This document shows, piece after piece, positions 19,134 through 28,033 of a stretch of 64,000 nucleotides of DNA (the stretch's first letter is position 1; every line of letters begins with the position of its first letter). The notes beneath the pieces were generated by a model. The model was not told the DNA's origin. It did not search any database and worked only from the letters and a program-made list of their open reading frames with translations. The stretch covers positions 1 through 64,000 of the forward strand of contig JANYGO010000290.1 in NCBI GenBank assembly GCA_025362325.1. Reading direction: 5' to 3'. This DNA comes from Cyanobacteriota bacterium. Lineage in GTDB: Bacteria > Cyanobacteriota > Cyanobacteriia > Cyanobacteriales > Microcoleaceae. Position numbers and translations under genes: made by a program.

Positions 19134-20417
19134 ATGACACAACAGCATCCGCCAGCACCTCGCCCACCCCTACCCGGAGCACCCCCACCACCAGGGCTGC
19201 CCCGCCCTCCAGCTCCAGGCATTCCCAGAGCAGCAGGAATGCCACCAGCACCGCCGCCGCCCGGCGCACCAGCACCGCCGCCCGCACCCGCACCGCCGCC
19301 CGCACCCGCGCCCCAATCCTTTGCCACACCTAAAAACCCCAGCTCCAGCAGCGGCGGAAATCCGACATTGAAAGAGCTAGTCATCCGAGCCAAAGAAGAA
19401 GGAGTATCCGACCTTCACCTCGGAGTAAACGAATTCCCCCGCTTCCGCACGCGGGGCGAGATAGCCGACATCGGCTATCCACCGACGGATTTAGATACGT
19501 TTTTTGGCTGGCTGCGCGAGTGCATGAGCGATGAAGAAATTGAAATTTTCCAAAAAACCCTAGACTTTGACGGCGCTTTCGACTTCGGCTTCGTCCGTAT
19601 TCGGATCAGTTGCATGGACTCCTTGGCCGGCCCGGCAATGGTGCTGCGGCTAATTCCTGCCAAAATATTGACACTGGAAGAACTGAAGCTGCCAGAGGTC
19701 TTTAAGAAAATATGCGGCTACCACAAAGGGCTGATTTTGGTGACGGGCCCGACAGGTTCGGGCAAGTCTACCACTTTGGCCGCCATGATCGACTACATCA
19801 ACAAGAATAAAGCTTACAACATCATCACGATCGAAGACCCGGTAGAATTCGTACACGAAAGCAAAAAATCCTTGATCAAGCACCGAGAAGTCGGCAGGCA
19901 CACCCTCAAGTTTATTAACGCTCTCAAAGGCGCTCTGCGGCAAGACCCGGACATGATGCTAGTAGGAGAAATTCGGGACAGAGAGACCGTGGAAATCGCC
20001 CTCAAAGCCTCTCAGACAGGTCACTTAGTTGCAGGAACCCTGCACACCAACAGTGCGATTAAAACCCTGAACCGGATTCTGGATATGTTCGGGGCGGAAG
20101 AACAGGAGGCCATACGGGTTTCAATTTCCGAATCCCTAGTGGCGATTATTGCTCAACTGCTGTGCAAAACCACAGACGGCAAACGCGCTGCTTTCCACGA
20201 CGTAATGATCAATACCGACGTGGTTAAGGAATACATTCTGAAGGGGCAGAATGAGGAAATCAATCAAATCATGATCAAAGATACTTATGAAGGCATGACG
20301 ACGATGAATAAGTCGCTCTACGGCCTTTATCAAGAAGGTCGGATTACTGAAGACCTTTGTGTAGAGAACTCGCCGTTCCCGAACGAAATGGCTCAGATGC
20401 TCCGAGGTCGAGTCTAA
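19134..20417 (+). CDS. pilT: PilT-like type IV pilus retraction ATPase with Pro/Ala-rich N-terminal extension
   Basis: GVSDLHLGVNEFPRFRTRGEI; Walker A GPTGSGKST; IITIEDPVEFVHESKKSLIKHREVG; LVAGTLHTNSAIKTLNRILDMF. Confidence 0.9.
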   Translation: MTQQHPPAPRPPLPGAPPPPGLPRPPAPGIPRAAGMPPAPPPPGAPAPPPAPAPPPAPAPQSFATPKNPSSSSGGNPTLKELVIRAKEEGVSDLHLGVNEFPRFRTRGEIADIGYPPTDLDTFFGWLRECMSDEEIEIFQKTLDFDGAFDFGFVRIRISCMDSLAGPAMVLRLIPAKILTLEELKLPEVFKKICGYHKGLILVTGPTGSGKSTTLAAMIDYINKNKAYNIITIEDPVEFVHESKKSLIKHREVGRHTLKFINALKGALRQDPDMMLVGEIRDRETVEIALKASQTGHLVAGTLHTNSAIKTLNRILDMFGAEEQEAIRVSISESLVAIIAQLLCKTTDGKRAAFHDVMINTDVVKEYILKGQNEEINQIMIKDTYEGMTTMNKSLYGLYQEGRITEDLCVENSPFPNEMAQMLRGRV

Positions 20418-20426
20418 AGATAGAGT

Positions 20427-20460
20427 GTTAACAGTTAACAGTTAACTGTTAACTGTTAAC
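20427..20460. repeat. Perfect 34-bp palindrome of GTTAACA/GTTAACT heptamers
   Basis: GTTAACAGTTAACAGTTAACTGTTAACTGTTAAC. Confidence 0.95.
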
Positions 20461-20478
20461 TTTTATTGGTGTACTTCT

Positions 20479-21282
20479 TTGAAAGTCGATCGCCCGATTT
20501 TGCCGGAATTTTTCAAAGGCATTGCACTATTTACACCGGGGGGAGACTTAATCTATTGCATAGACCCTCGCAAGCAAACTCAGTGGCACTTGCAGTTGTG
20601 CGTAGCTCTCCAGGAGATACTAGGTTTGTCGGAACCGCCGCATTTTCTGATACCTTGCTACACGGCAACCGTTGACTGCTGGATCGATCGCACCAATGGA
20701 CAGTTGCGGGTTGCTGCCGAGGCATACCCCCCCGTGCTGCGACATCAAACGCTACTAAATGCCATTTTTGGCACTGCTGACTTGGTTTGGGAAGCCCGCA
20801 GCGACGAAATGTGCGAACCGATGGCGATCGCAACTTATCACGAACAATTCCCCGAACTGTGGGAAAATCACGACTTAGTTGTACAGTATCCGATCGCCCA
20901 AGGTCGATCGGACTTGCTCAATGGTGCGATCGTACCTCCCTCGCGCTTCCGGCAATCGCAGCAGACGCCACCAACCAAACCAACAGCACTCACCCCACCG
21001 CCACAGACTCAAGGGTACGTTTTGCGGCTGTTTGTTTCCGGTAGCAACCCCAGCACCGAACGCACCCTCGAAACTTTACACCAATTGTTAGAGCAATGTC
21101 TCGATCGTCCCTACACTTTAAAAGTAATTGATGTGTTGAAACATCCCGAACAAGCTGAAGCAGATCAGATTTCAGCAACTCCTACTTTAATTAAAATCTG
21201 GCCGAAACCCCTGCGGCGAATTGTCGGGGAATTGAACGATGCTGAAAAAATAGTGCGGCTGCTGAGCAATTCGGAATTTTAG
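20479..21282 (+). CDS. KaiB-like (SasA/KaiB thioredoxin-fold) domain protein
   Basis: C-terminus YVLRLFVSGSNPSTERTLETLHQLLEQCLDRPYTLKVIDVLKHPEQAEADQISATPTLIKIWPKPLRRIVGEL. Confidence 0.82.
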   Translation: MKVDRPILPEFFKGIALFTPGGDLIYCIDPRKQTQWHLQLCVALQEILGLSEPPHFLIPCYTATVDCWIDRTNGQLRVAAEAYPPVLRHQTLLNAIFGTADLVWEARSDEMCEPMAIATYHEQFPELWENHDLVVQYPIAQGRSDLLNGAIVPPSRFRQSQQTPPTKPTALTPPPQTQGYVLRLFVSGSNPSTERTLETLHQLLEQCLDRPYTLKVIDVLKHPEQAEADQISATPTLIKIWPKPLRRIVGELNDAEKIVRLLSNSEF

Positions 21283-21358
21283 ATTTTTGCGATTATTGAA
21301 TACGGGCGATTCCCTACGGAATAGCTTCGCCGCGCGTACGACATCATAAAATTAGTTC

Positions 21359-21412
21359 GATCGTTCGGACTTCAGTCCTCTTAAAATTCAGAGGACTGAA
21401 GTCCGAACGATC
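21359..21412. repeat. Perfect inverted repeat (arms at least 22 bp)
   Basis: GATCGTTCGGACTTCAGTCCTC / GAGGACTGAAGTCCGAACGATC between convergent genes. Confidence 0.92.
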
Positions 21413-21424
21413 AAACCTTTGGGC

Positions 21425-23065
21425 TCAATCAGGAAGACAAACATCCGGCGCGCACAAACCGTGAAAATCTAAAGTTGTGACTTCCAAAGTATCCAACTCA
21501 ACTCGCCGAATCACGTGATTGTTCGTATCAGCAACAAATAAATGAGACCCGATCGCGCTCAACCCTGAAGGTTCAAAAAATCGAGCATTAAGACCTTTAG
21601 CATCAACCAAACCAGCCGTACCATCTCCGATCATCGTCCTGCACGTACCGCCCCGGTGGTCGATCCGCTTAATTTTGTGATTGTAAGTATCAGCAACCCA
21701 GAGGTAATTTTGAGCGTATTCAACACCCAAACAGTGCTGCAACCTTACCTCATCACCGCGGCCGTCTTTATCGCCAAAACCAAACAATTCACCGCTACCG
21801 CAGACAGTGCGCACCTTCGGGTCTTCATCGATACCAACAGCGCGAATCGAACTAATTTCGCTGTCAGCAACAAACAACTCCGATCGATCCGTAGACAAGC
21901 CGCTGGGCTGAGAAAAAGCAGATTCTGCAAGACTTCCGTCAACACAGGATTCTCGGCCAATACCCGCATAAGTGCCGATCGTACCAGTGTCTAACTGCAT
22001 TTCCCAAATTTGGTGCGAACCCGCCATCGCGATAAAAAGTCGATCGCCAACTCTTTCTAAATCCCAAGGCGAATTCAATTGCATCTCTAAACCCTTGCCG
22101 CTGCGGGGTGCAATTTCGTTACTTTGTTCGCCACTACCAGCAACAGTTTCCACCCGTTGAGTCGTAAAGTCGATCGTTCTGATAGCGTGATTTTCTGTAT
22201 CAGCAACATATAGAATTTGACTTTCTGCATCAAAAGCCATACCTTGAGGTGCAAAAAACTCAGCTTCTTCAAAGTTACCATCAGTTAAACCCGGTTTCCC
22301 AGTACCGATGACGTGCAGCACCTCACCTTCGATACTGCTGATAACAATGCGATTGTGTCCAGAATCCGCAATAAACAAGCAAGAACCGACCAAGTTTTGG
22401 ATAACTGAATTAGCAGGCCCGGGCAATACAGTTTCATCTACAGATCCACTGTCCTCAGTCATTTCCCCCAACAGCGCCTCATGTTGGTGAAGCTGTTTTG
22501 CCTCCGTTGGAGCGATCGCAAATGCCAGCACTTTACCAGGAAAAGCCAGCGGTGTTGATACAGGTTTGCGCTGTTTTTCTAAGCTGAAACGAAGTTCTTG
22601 AAAGGCGATCGCATTTTTATCTTTGTATTCAGCAATTAACTTGCCAACTAACTCGTCAAGTGCTTCTCTATTGCCTTCACCGGAAACAAAGCCAACGACA
22701 TAACTTTCAGGATCGATCACCATTAAAGTCGGCCAAGCGCGAACGGCGTAGTTTTGCCAAACTTTCATGCCGCTGTCTACGATTACCGGATGTTCGATAT
22801 CGTAGCGGAGGATAGCTTGGCGGATGTTTTCTACTTCTTTTTCGTTTTCAAATTTAGCCGAGTGAACGCCGATTACAGTTAGGGAATCTTTATATTTTTG
22901 TTCGAGGTATTTTAAGTCTGGGAGGACGTGCAAACAGTTGATGCAGCAATACGTCCAGAAGTCGAGAATGACGACGCGCCCTTTTAAGGATGCAATGGAT
23001 AAAGGTTTCTCGGTGTTCAACCAAGGGTATTTTACGGGGAATTCTGGTGCTCTGACGCGAGGCAT
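21425..23065 (-). CDS. Thioredoxin-like (TlpA) domain plus NHL-repeat protein (NHLRC2-like)
   Basis: VVILDFWTYCCINCLHVLPDLKYLEQ; repeated IADSGHNRIV / VADTENHAIR / VADTYNHKIKRID. Confidence 0.92.
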   Translation of the reverse strand: MPRVRAPEFPVKYPWLNTEKPLSIASLKGRVVILDFWTYCCINCLHVLPDLKYLEQKYKDSLTVIGVHSAKFENEKEVENIRQAILRYDIEHPVIVDSGMKVWQNYAVRAWPTLMVIDPESYVVGFVSGEGNREALDELVGKLIAEYKDKNAIAFQELRFSLEKQRKPVSTPLAFPGKVLAFAIAPTEAKQLHQHEALLGEMTEDSGSVDETVLPGPANSVIQNLVGSCLFIADSGHNRIVISSIEGEVLHVIGTGKPGLTDGNFEEAEFFAPQGMAFDAESQILYVADTENHAIRTIDFTTQRVETVAGSGEQSNEIAPRSGKGLEMQLNSPWDLERVGDRLFIAMAGSHQIWEMQLDTGTIGTYAGIGRESCVDGSLAESAFSQPSGLSTDRSELFVADSEISSIRAVGIDEDPKVRTVCGSGELFGFGDKDGRGDEVRLQHCLGVEYAQNYLWVADTYNHKIKRIDHRGGTCRTMIGDGTAGLVDAKGLNARFFEPSGLSAIGSHLFVADTNNHVIRRVELDTLEVTTLDFHGLCAPDVCLPD

Positions 23066-23275
23066 GGCATCTCCTGGGTAGGATGTGAATGATTTTTTTA
23101 CTTCTTTAATTTAGCGGGAAGTTTGGCAGGATGGGAAGAAAGCTTACTAAACCGGGGCTTTTGGAGACAGCGAAGATGGCTGGGGCCCAAGAGGGGGCCG
23201 AGGGAGGATGGTAAAACAGACACGGAGTCAAAACGATTTTTGCTTTTATAAAGCGGTTTCCACCGTCGAGCGACA

Positions 23276-24661
23276 TTAATGGCGATGGCGATGGTGTCTG
23301 TCATGACCGTGAGGGTGCAAATGGAATAGACCGATATGTTCGTGCGGATGGTTGTGGAATTCGCTCACAGCCATCGCTGGCTCATGGACGTGCTGATGGT
23401 GTTCGTCGTGGACGTGTTCGTGAGAGTGCAACATATAGTGCAAGTGTTCGTGTTCGTGGGGCTGGGGCTTGAGGGTGAGTTGTACGATCGCCAGTAGCCC
23501 TAAGCCCACCAAGCTACCGTACAGGAACTCATTCTCAGCAAATTGGGTTCCCAACCACCCGGCTAGGGGGTAGGAGACGGCCCACCACAGGTGACTCCAA
23601 GCGAAGTGTGCGCCGTAAACGCGCCCTTGTAACGCTGTTGGGATGCGGTCTGCAATCAAAGTTTCGGTGGGTAAGTTCACTAAGTTTTGCCCTGCACCGG
23701 CCACCGCCCAGAGAACCATCAATCCAGCCAAACTGACGTAGTTGGCAGGCATCAGGGCTAATGTTACGATCGCTGCACCAATCAGAACTTGTGTTGTACG
23801 CGGTATACGTGTATCGATCGCGCCCACAGCTACTGCACTAATAGTCGCACCAATCCCAAAAGCTGCCATCACCCAACCGTACTGCACCTCTCCCAATTTG
23901 AGTGTCCCCTGAACGTAGCCTACTGTGTTGACGAGGATTTGCGCTCCGGCGATCGAGGCGACTAACTGCATCGCCAGGGCGTAGCGAATCGGAGCATCGG
24001 TTAACAGACGAGTCGTACCTTCTTTGATGTCTTGCAAGGTTCTCCCCACTGTCCTTGACGCCTCTTGGTTCGACTCGACAGTAAGCTGACCGGGTAAGCT
24101 AAAGATGAGGATAGCTGCAACCACAAAGGTAATGGCATCCAGAAAGAAAACCTGCCTTGCTCCGATGAAAGCGGCGACCGCTCCGGCAAGACCGGGGCCG
24201 AGTACACTTAGTAATTGGTAAGTGGCGCTAGAAAGTGCGATCGCAGAAGGATAGTCGTTTTGTCCCGTCACTAAGGGAATTGTCGCTTTGTAGGTCGGCG
24301 TAAAGAAGGCATTGAAGACGTTGAGCGATAAAATCAGAGCATAGATTTGCCAGACTTGTGTTACGAATGGTAACAGGCTAACGATCGACATTCGGGCTAA
24401 GTGGGTTATGACCATGATCCGCTTGCGGTCAAAGCGATCGGCTAAAGCCCCCGCTAGTGGCGACAGCAACACGAAAGCCGTGACGCGCAGAGTCAGAGCT
24501 GTTGATAGCACTAAGCTAGAGTTTTTTCCAGCCAACTCAAAAACCAGGAGGGCTAAACCGACCCAGGTGAGTGCATCTCCTAAAAGACTGGTCGTTTGAG
24601 CTGCATAGAGCCTCGCAAACCTGGGGTTTCTGAGGCTGTGAAACAGACGAAAATTATTCAT
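23276..24661 (-). CDS. MFS transporter with His-rich C-terminal tail
   Basis: LLGDALTWVGLALLVFELAG...LADRFDRKRIMVITHLARM; tail PHEHEHLHYMLHSHEHVHDEHHQHVHEP...HPHGHDRHHRHRH. Confidence 0.9.
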   Translation of the reverse strand: MNNFRLFHSLRNPRFARLYAAQTTSLLGDALTWVGLALLVFELAGKNSSLVLSTALTLRVTAFVLLSPLAGALADRFDRKRIMVITHLARMSIVSLLPFVTQVWQIYALILSLNVFNAFFTPTYKATIPLVTGQNDYPSAIALSSATYQLLSVLGPGLAGAVAAFIGARQVFFLDAITFVVAAILIFSLPGQLTVESNQEASRTVGRTLQDIKEGTTRLLTDAPIRYALAMQLVASIAGAQILVNTVGYVQGTLKLGEVQYGWVMAAFGIGATISAVAVGAIDTRIPRTTQVLIGAAIVTLALMPANYVSLAGLMVLWAVAGAGQNLVNLPTETLIADRIPTALQGRVYGAHFAWSHLWWAVSYPLAGWLGTQFAENEFLYGSLVGLGLLAIVQLTLKPQPHEHEHLHYMLHSHEHVHDEHHQHVHEPAMAVSEFHNHPHEHIGLFHLHPHGHDRHHRHRH

Positions 24662-24698
24662 CTAATCATTTATTGTTAATCAAATTGTCAATCACAAT

Positions 24699-25667
24699 CT
24701 AACAGCAACCGCCGCCGTTATAGTGCCAAGTCGAATCAGTAATTAACACCTTATCCGGCATCAATCCCCCCAACTTTCCAGCAGTTTTATCGCACACCGC
24801 CGCCGGAACTCCCCGCTGCAAAACGTGACCAGCTCCGTCATCAAACAGCTCTTCAGACCCCGCATAAATCGCCGTCTTGCCAGTAAAAACGCAAGGGCCG
24901 TCCGGGGGAATGTCCACTTTAAAAGACACTGTATCAAGGCTTTCTAAGAGCAAATCTGCATCCAATTTGTAATTGTGTTTGTCCAGCAGTCGGTAAGGAC
25001 GGCGCGCCCGAACTTCCACTTGCCCAAAACCTACGTCTACAAGGTGTTGAACGTATTCTGCGTAGGTCAGAGCGCCGGACAAACATAGCGCCCGCAAGCG
25101 TTGGTCTTCTTTCAAATGTTGCGGAATTGGTCGAGTTGCGATCGGATCGCTCATCAACAACCTGCCCCCTGGCTTCAACACGCGATAAGTCTCTTTCAAT
25201 GCCTTAGCTAAATCCGCAGGTTCAAAGATATTAAACAAGCAATTTTGTGCGACAACATCGACAGAAGCATCCGGTACCGGCAACGCGAAAGCATCGCCTT
25301 CTATAATTTCGACAAAACTTGCATCAAACCATTCATTTTCATTAGCGGCAATTTGCAAGTTGCGTGCGGCAGCTTCTCGCATTGCTGCAACCGGATCGAC
25401 AGCAATTACTGCTCCTTTATGTCTAGAAAAATAAGCAAATTGCAGCGCTTCCAAACCGCCGCCGACGCCTACATAAAGCACGACTGGATTGCCCACAAGT
25501 TCGGCGGCGTGAACGGTTGTGCCGCAGCCGTAGTTCATTTCTTGCATTTGTTCGGGAATTTTTAATCCTGGCAGTTGCAAGGGGCTGCTTTGGACGCAGC
25601 AAAGACCGATTTGGGGAGTTTCGGCAACGTCGCTATAGAATTTGGCTGCTGTTTCGAGATAGGTCAT
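24699..25667 (-). CDS. arsM: Arsenite S-adenosylmethionine methyltransferase (arsenosugar-biosynthesis ArsM-like)
   Basis: MTYLETAAKFYSDVAETPQIGLCCVQSSPLQLPGLKIPEQMQEMNYGCGTTV; VLYVGVGGGLEALQFAYFSR; start at 25667 preferred. Confidence 0.82.
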   Translation of the reverse strand: MTYLETAAKFYSDVAETPQIGLCCVQSSPLQLPGLKIPEQMQEMNYGCGTTVHAAELVGNPVVLYVGVGGGLEALQFAYFSRHKGAVIAVDPVAAMREAAARNLQIAANENEWFDASFVEIIEGDAFALPVPDASVDVVAQNCLFNIFEPADLAKALKETYRVLKPGGRLLMSDPIATRPIPQHLKEDQRLRALCLSGALTYAEYVQHLVDVGFGQVEVRARRPYRLLDKHNYKLDADLLLESLDTVSFKVDIPPDGPCVFTGKTAIYAGSEELFDDGAGHVLQRGVPAAVCDKTAGKLGGLMPDKVLITDSTWHYNGGGCC

Positions 25668-25752
25668 TTTTGATTTTCCTGGTTGGTATTTTTGACCGCA
25701 GATGTAGGCAGATTTACGCGGATTAACGCTGATGGATGCAGAGATTTTTTTC

Positions 25753-27384
25753 TTAGGTTTCAAATTCGACTTTTTGTTCGGATTTGGGCTGATTTTTTGG
25801 TGGGGAAACTGTTGTTTCGGGAACGGCTAATTCGGCGCTTGGTTGACTGGGAGTTTCAGCGGCGCTTTCGGGAGCGGCAATCGGTGGCGCTGGCGCTACA
25901 AGATTGGGAGATGGTTCTGGTATCGCAGGAGCGACTATTTGTGGTTTTGGTGCTTTGTCTGTTATTTCTGGCAGTGTTGGCGCTGCTGAAGGAGTCGCAG
26001 GTTGGGTATCTTGATGCAAAAAGTTGCGGAACCGATTGTAGTATCCTTTATATTCCTGTTTCTGTGTTTGGGGAGTTGCTGCTGGTGTCGGTTCTATGAT
26101 TTTAACAGGTGCAAGAACTTTGGGGGTTTCTAACTGTGGAGTTGCTGTCGGTTTGGGTTCTATGACTTGAACGGGTTCCACAACTTTCGGCGCTTCTAGT
26201 TGGGGGGTTGCTGTCGGTTTGGGTTCTATGACTTGAACGGGTTCTAGAAGTTTCGGCGCTTCTAGTTGGGGGGTTGTTGTCGGTGTGGGTTCTATTATTT
26301 GAACGGGAGCAATTTTCGGCTCTAAGCTGGGCTGGGTAACTGGGGTTTCTGGAACCGCTGGTGAGGGTTCGGCTGCTGGTGTTTTTTCTGATGCTGGTGT
26401 CGGTGTTGGTTGGGGGGTTGGGGTTGGTTGGGGCTTGGGGGATTGGTAGGTGCGATCGACTATACCGCGAGTATCTGCTACTGTTAGTTCGCCCCGCACT
26501 AATTTTGAAAGAGGATCTTTGCCCTGCGGTTCGTAATTTATCAGTCTGACTGTATTATTAAAGGCGTTTTTGACGATATTTCCCCGTTCGTCGATTAATT
26601 CTAGCTGTACCCAATTTTTCCCTGGTTTGAATCCTTTAAGATATATAGGTTGCCATTGGTCGATCGCGAAACTTTCCCCGTTCACTGTGGCTCGAATTTT
26701 CCAGTCGAGTATTTCATCTTCGGAATTTTCTTGAGCTACTCGGTGCAAAGGCGCATTTGTCAAGTAAAAATCGAGCAGGATGGGTTCTGCCCCGTAGCTG
26801 CCTTGAGGGCTGTTATAGGTTAATAGGGGCAATGTTCGATCGGGCTTGTTGTCCTCTGTTTTGCTAAAAACGTGAAAGGTGGTTTGGGCGTATGCACCTT
26901 CGTTTTTAAAGCTTTCTTCCCAAGGGCTAGCGGCGAACACCCGCAGGGTATGGGTTCCGGGTTCTAAGTCCGAGAGCGTTACAGGCCCGTTGATGTCGTA
27001 AACTGCTGCATAAGGTTGGTTGTCTAATAAAACTTGCAGGTGGGGTCCCAAGCCCAAGTTTGCGTCTTGGAAAATGGGCAAGTCCTTAACTTGGAACTCA
27101 ACAGATACATTTATATCCTGAAGCACTTCGTCAGGTTTGGGATTCAAAATACTTATTTGAGGCTGGTAGATTAAGAGAGCCTGACGCAGTTGTTGTATGG
27201 CTTCTGGGGGAGAAACCTCTGAGATTTTGTTGATCTCGGCGGTAGCTGAGCCGCTCTTGTTCTCTGATTTGGGCATGGAGGGATCGCGCGCCCCACAGCT
27301 TGCTAAACCGAAAATTAATACTGCTGCTGCCAACAATGCCAGCAGCCTACCTGCAACCGTTCTGTGCCAATTGATGCCAATCAC
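25753..27384 (-). CDS. Putative lipoprotein with Pro-rich repeats, unknown function
   Basis: N-terminal MIGINWHRTVAGRLLALLAAAVLIFGLASCGA lipobox; four ~22-aa EPVQVIEPKPTATPQLEAPKVV repeats. Confidence 0.7.
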   Translation of the reverse strand: MIGINWHRTVAGRLLALLAAAVLIFGLASCGARDPSMPKSENKSGSATAEINKISEVSPPEAIQQLRQALLIYQPQISILNPKPDEVLQDINVSVEFQVKDLPIFQDANLGLGPHLQVLLDNQPYAAVYDINGPVTLSDLEPGTHTLRVFAASPWEESFKNEGAYAQTTFHVFSKTEDNKPDRTLPLLTYNSPQGSYGAEPILLDFYLTNAPLHRVAQENSEDEILDWKIRATVNGESFAIDQWQPIYLKGFKPGKNWVQLELIDERGNIVKNAFNNTVRLINYEPQGKDPLSKLVRGELTVADTRGIVDRTYQSPKPQPTPTPQPTPTPASEKTPAAEPSPAVPETPVTQPSLEPKIAPVQIIEPTPTTTPQLEAPKLLEPVQVIEPKPTATPQLEAPKVVEPVQVIEPKPTATPQLETPKVLAPVKIIEPTPAATPQTQKQEYKGYYNRFRNFLHQDTQPATPSAAPTLPEITDKAPKPQIVAPAIPEPSPNLVAPAPPIAAPESAAETPSQPSAELAVPETTVSPPKNQPKSEQKVEFET

Positions 27385-27448
27385 GCAACTATACTCCTAG
27401 AAGCCTTCTCATAGGGAACTATAGCCCAAAACCGAATTTAAGATTGGG

Positions 27449-27468
27449 GAATTGCCGATCGGCAATTC
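27449..27468. repeat. Perfect 20-bp palindrome GAATTGCCGATCGGCAATTC
   Basis: Direct reading; divergent intergenic region upstream of psaA. Confidence 0.9.
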
Positions 27469-27485
27469 GGGGGCCACTCTGCCCC

Positions 27486-27514
27486 GGATTGGTGGCTGCG
27501 CCAGCTACCAATCC
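27486..27514. repeat. 13-bp inverted repeat GGATTGGTGGCTG / CAGCTACCAATCC
   Basis: One mismatch. Confidence 0.75.
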
Positions 27515-27724
27515 GATCCCACTAATAACTCCTACAGCCGTTTTCTTAAACATCTCTCCATAAATGAGTATTTCTCAATTACCTAATCTTTGAGTTTTGT
27601 AAACTTAATGGCAATACCCCTTGACTTTTTTGAGGCACTGTGGAAATAAAAAGGCTTATTACATCAAGAAGAGAGGGTTTTTTAAGTATTGTTAACAAGC
27701 GATTCATACTCCTCGTAGCAGGCT

Positions 27725-27730
27725 TATAAT
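27725..27730 (+). promoter_or_regulatory. Possible psaA -10 element TATAAT
   Basis: Consensus hexamer about 300 nt upstream of psaA; no mapped start site. Confidence 0.3.
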
Positions 27731-28033
27731 TCATAAAACTCCCTCAAAAGGAGCAGCCGCATCAATCCTGAATCAATCTTGAATCAAGGAGGCGATCGGC
27801 GGCTCAAGGCGAGAAGAGTTGGCAGTACCCAGGGACATTGTTAGCGACACTGGGGAACTGGCTTCTTCAAAGAAGCAAAATGCTTGGGGAGACGATGCAG
27901 GTGCGTCTAACTCTGCAAAGAGTAAAGTGCAAGCAGTGTCGGTGAACCGAGAATCCCCCGCCTAATTAAGCGCCGGGAATGTCAGATACAGTATTCAGTT
28001 CTCGTTCCTTGTCTTACCGAGAGGAGAGTCTTC

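Noticed and set aside
25679-25750. ACCGCAGATGTAGGCAGATTTACGCGGATTAACGCTGATGGATGCAGAG as a regulatory site
   Set aside because: Resembles a dispersed repeat also seen in part at 38209 (AACCGCAGATTAACGCAGGTGGAT); no evidence of function
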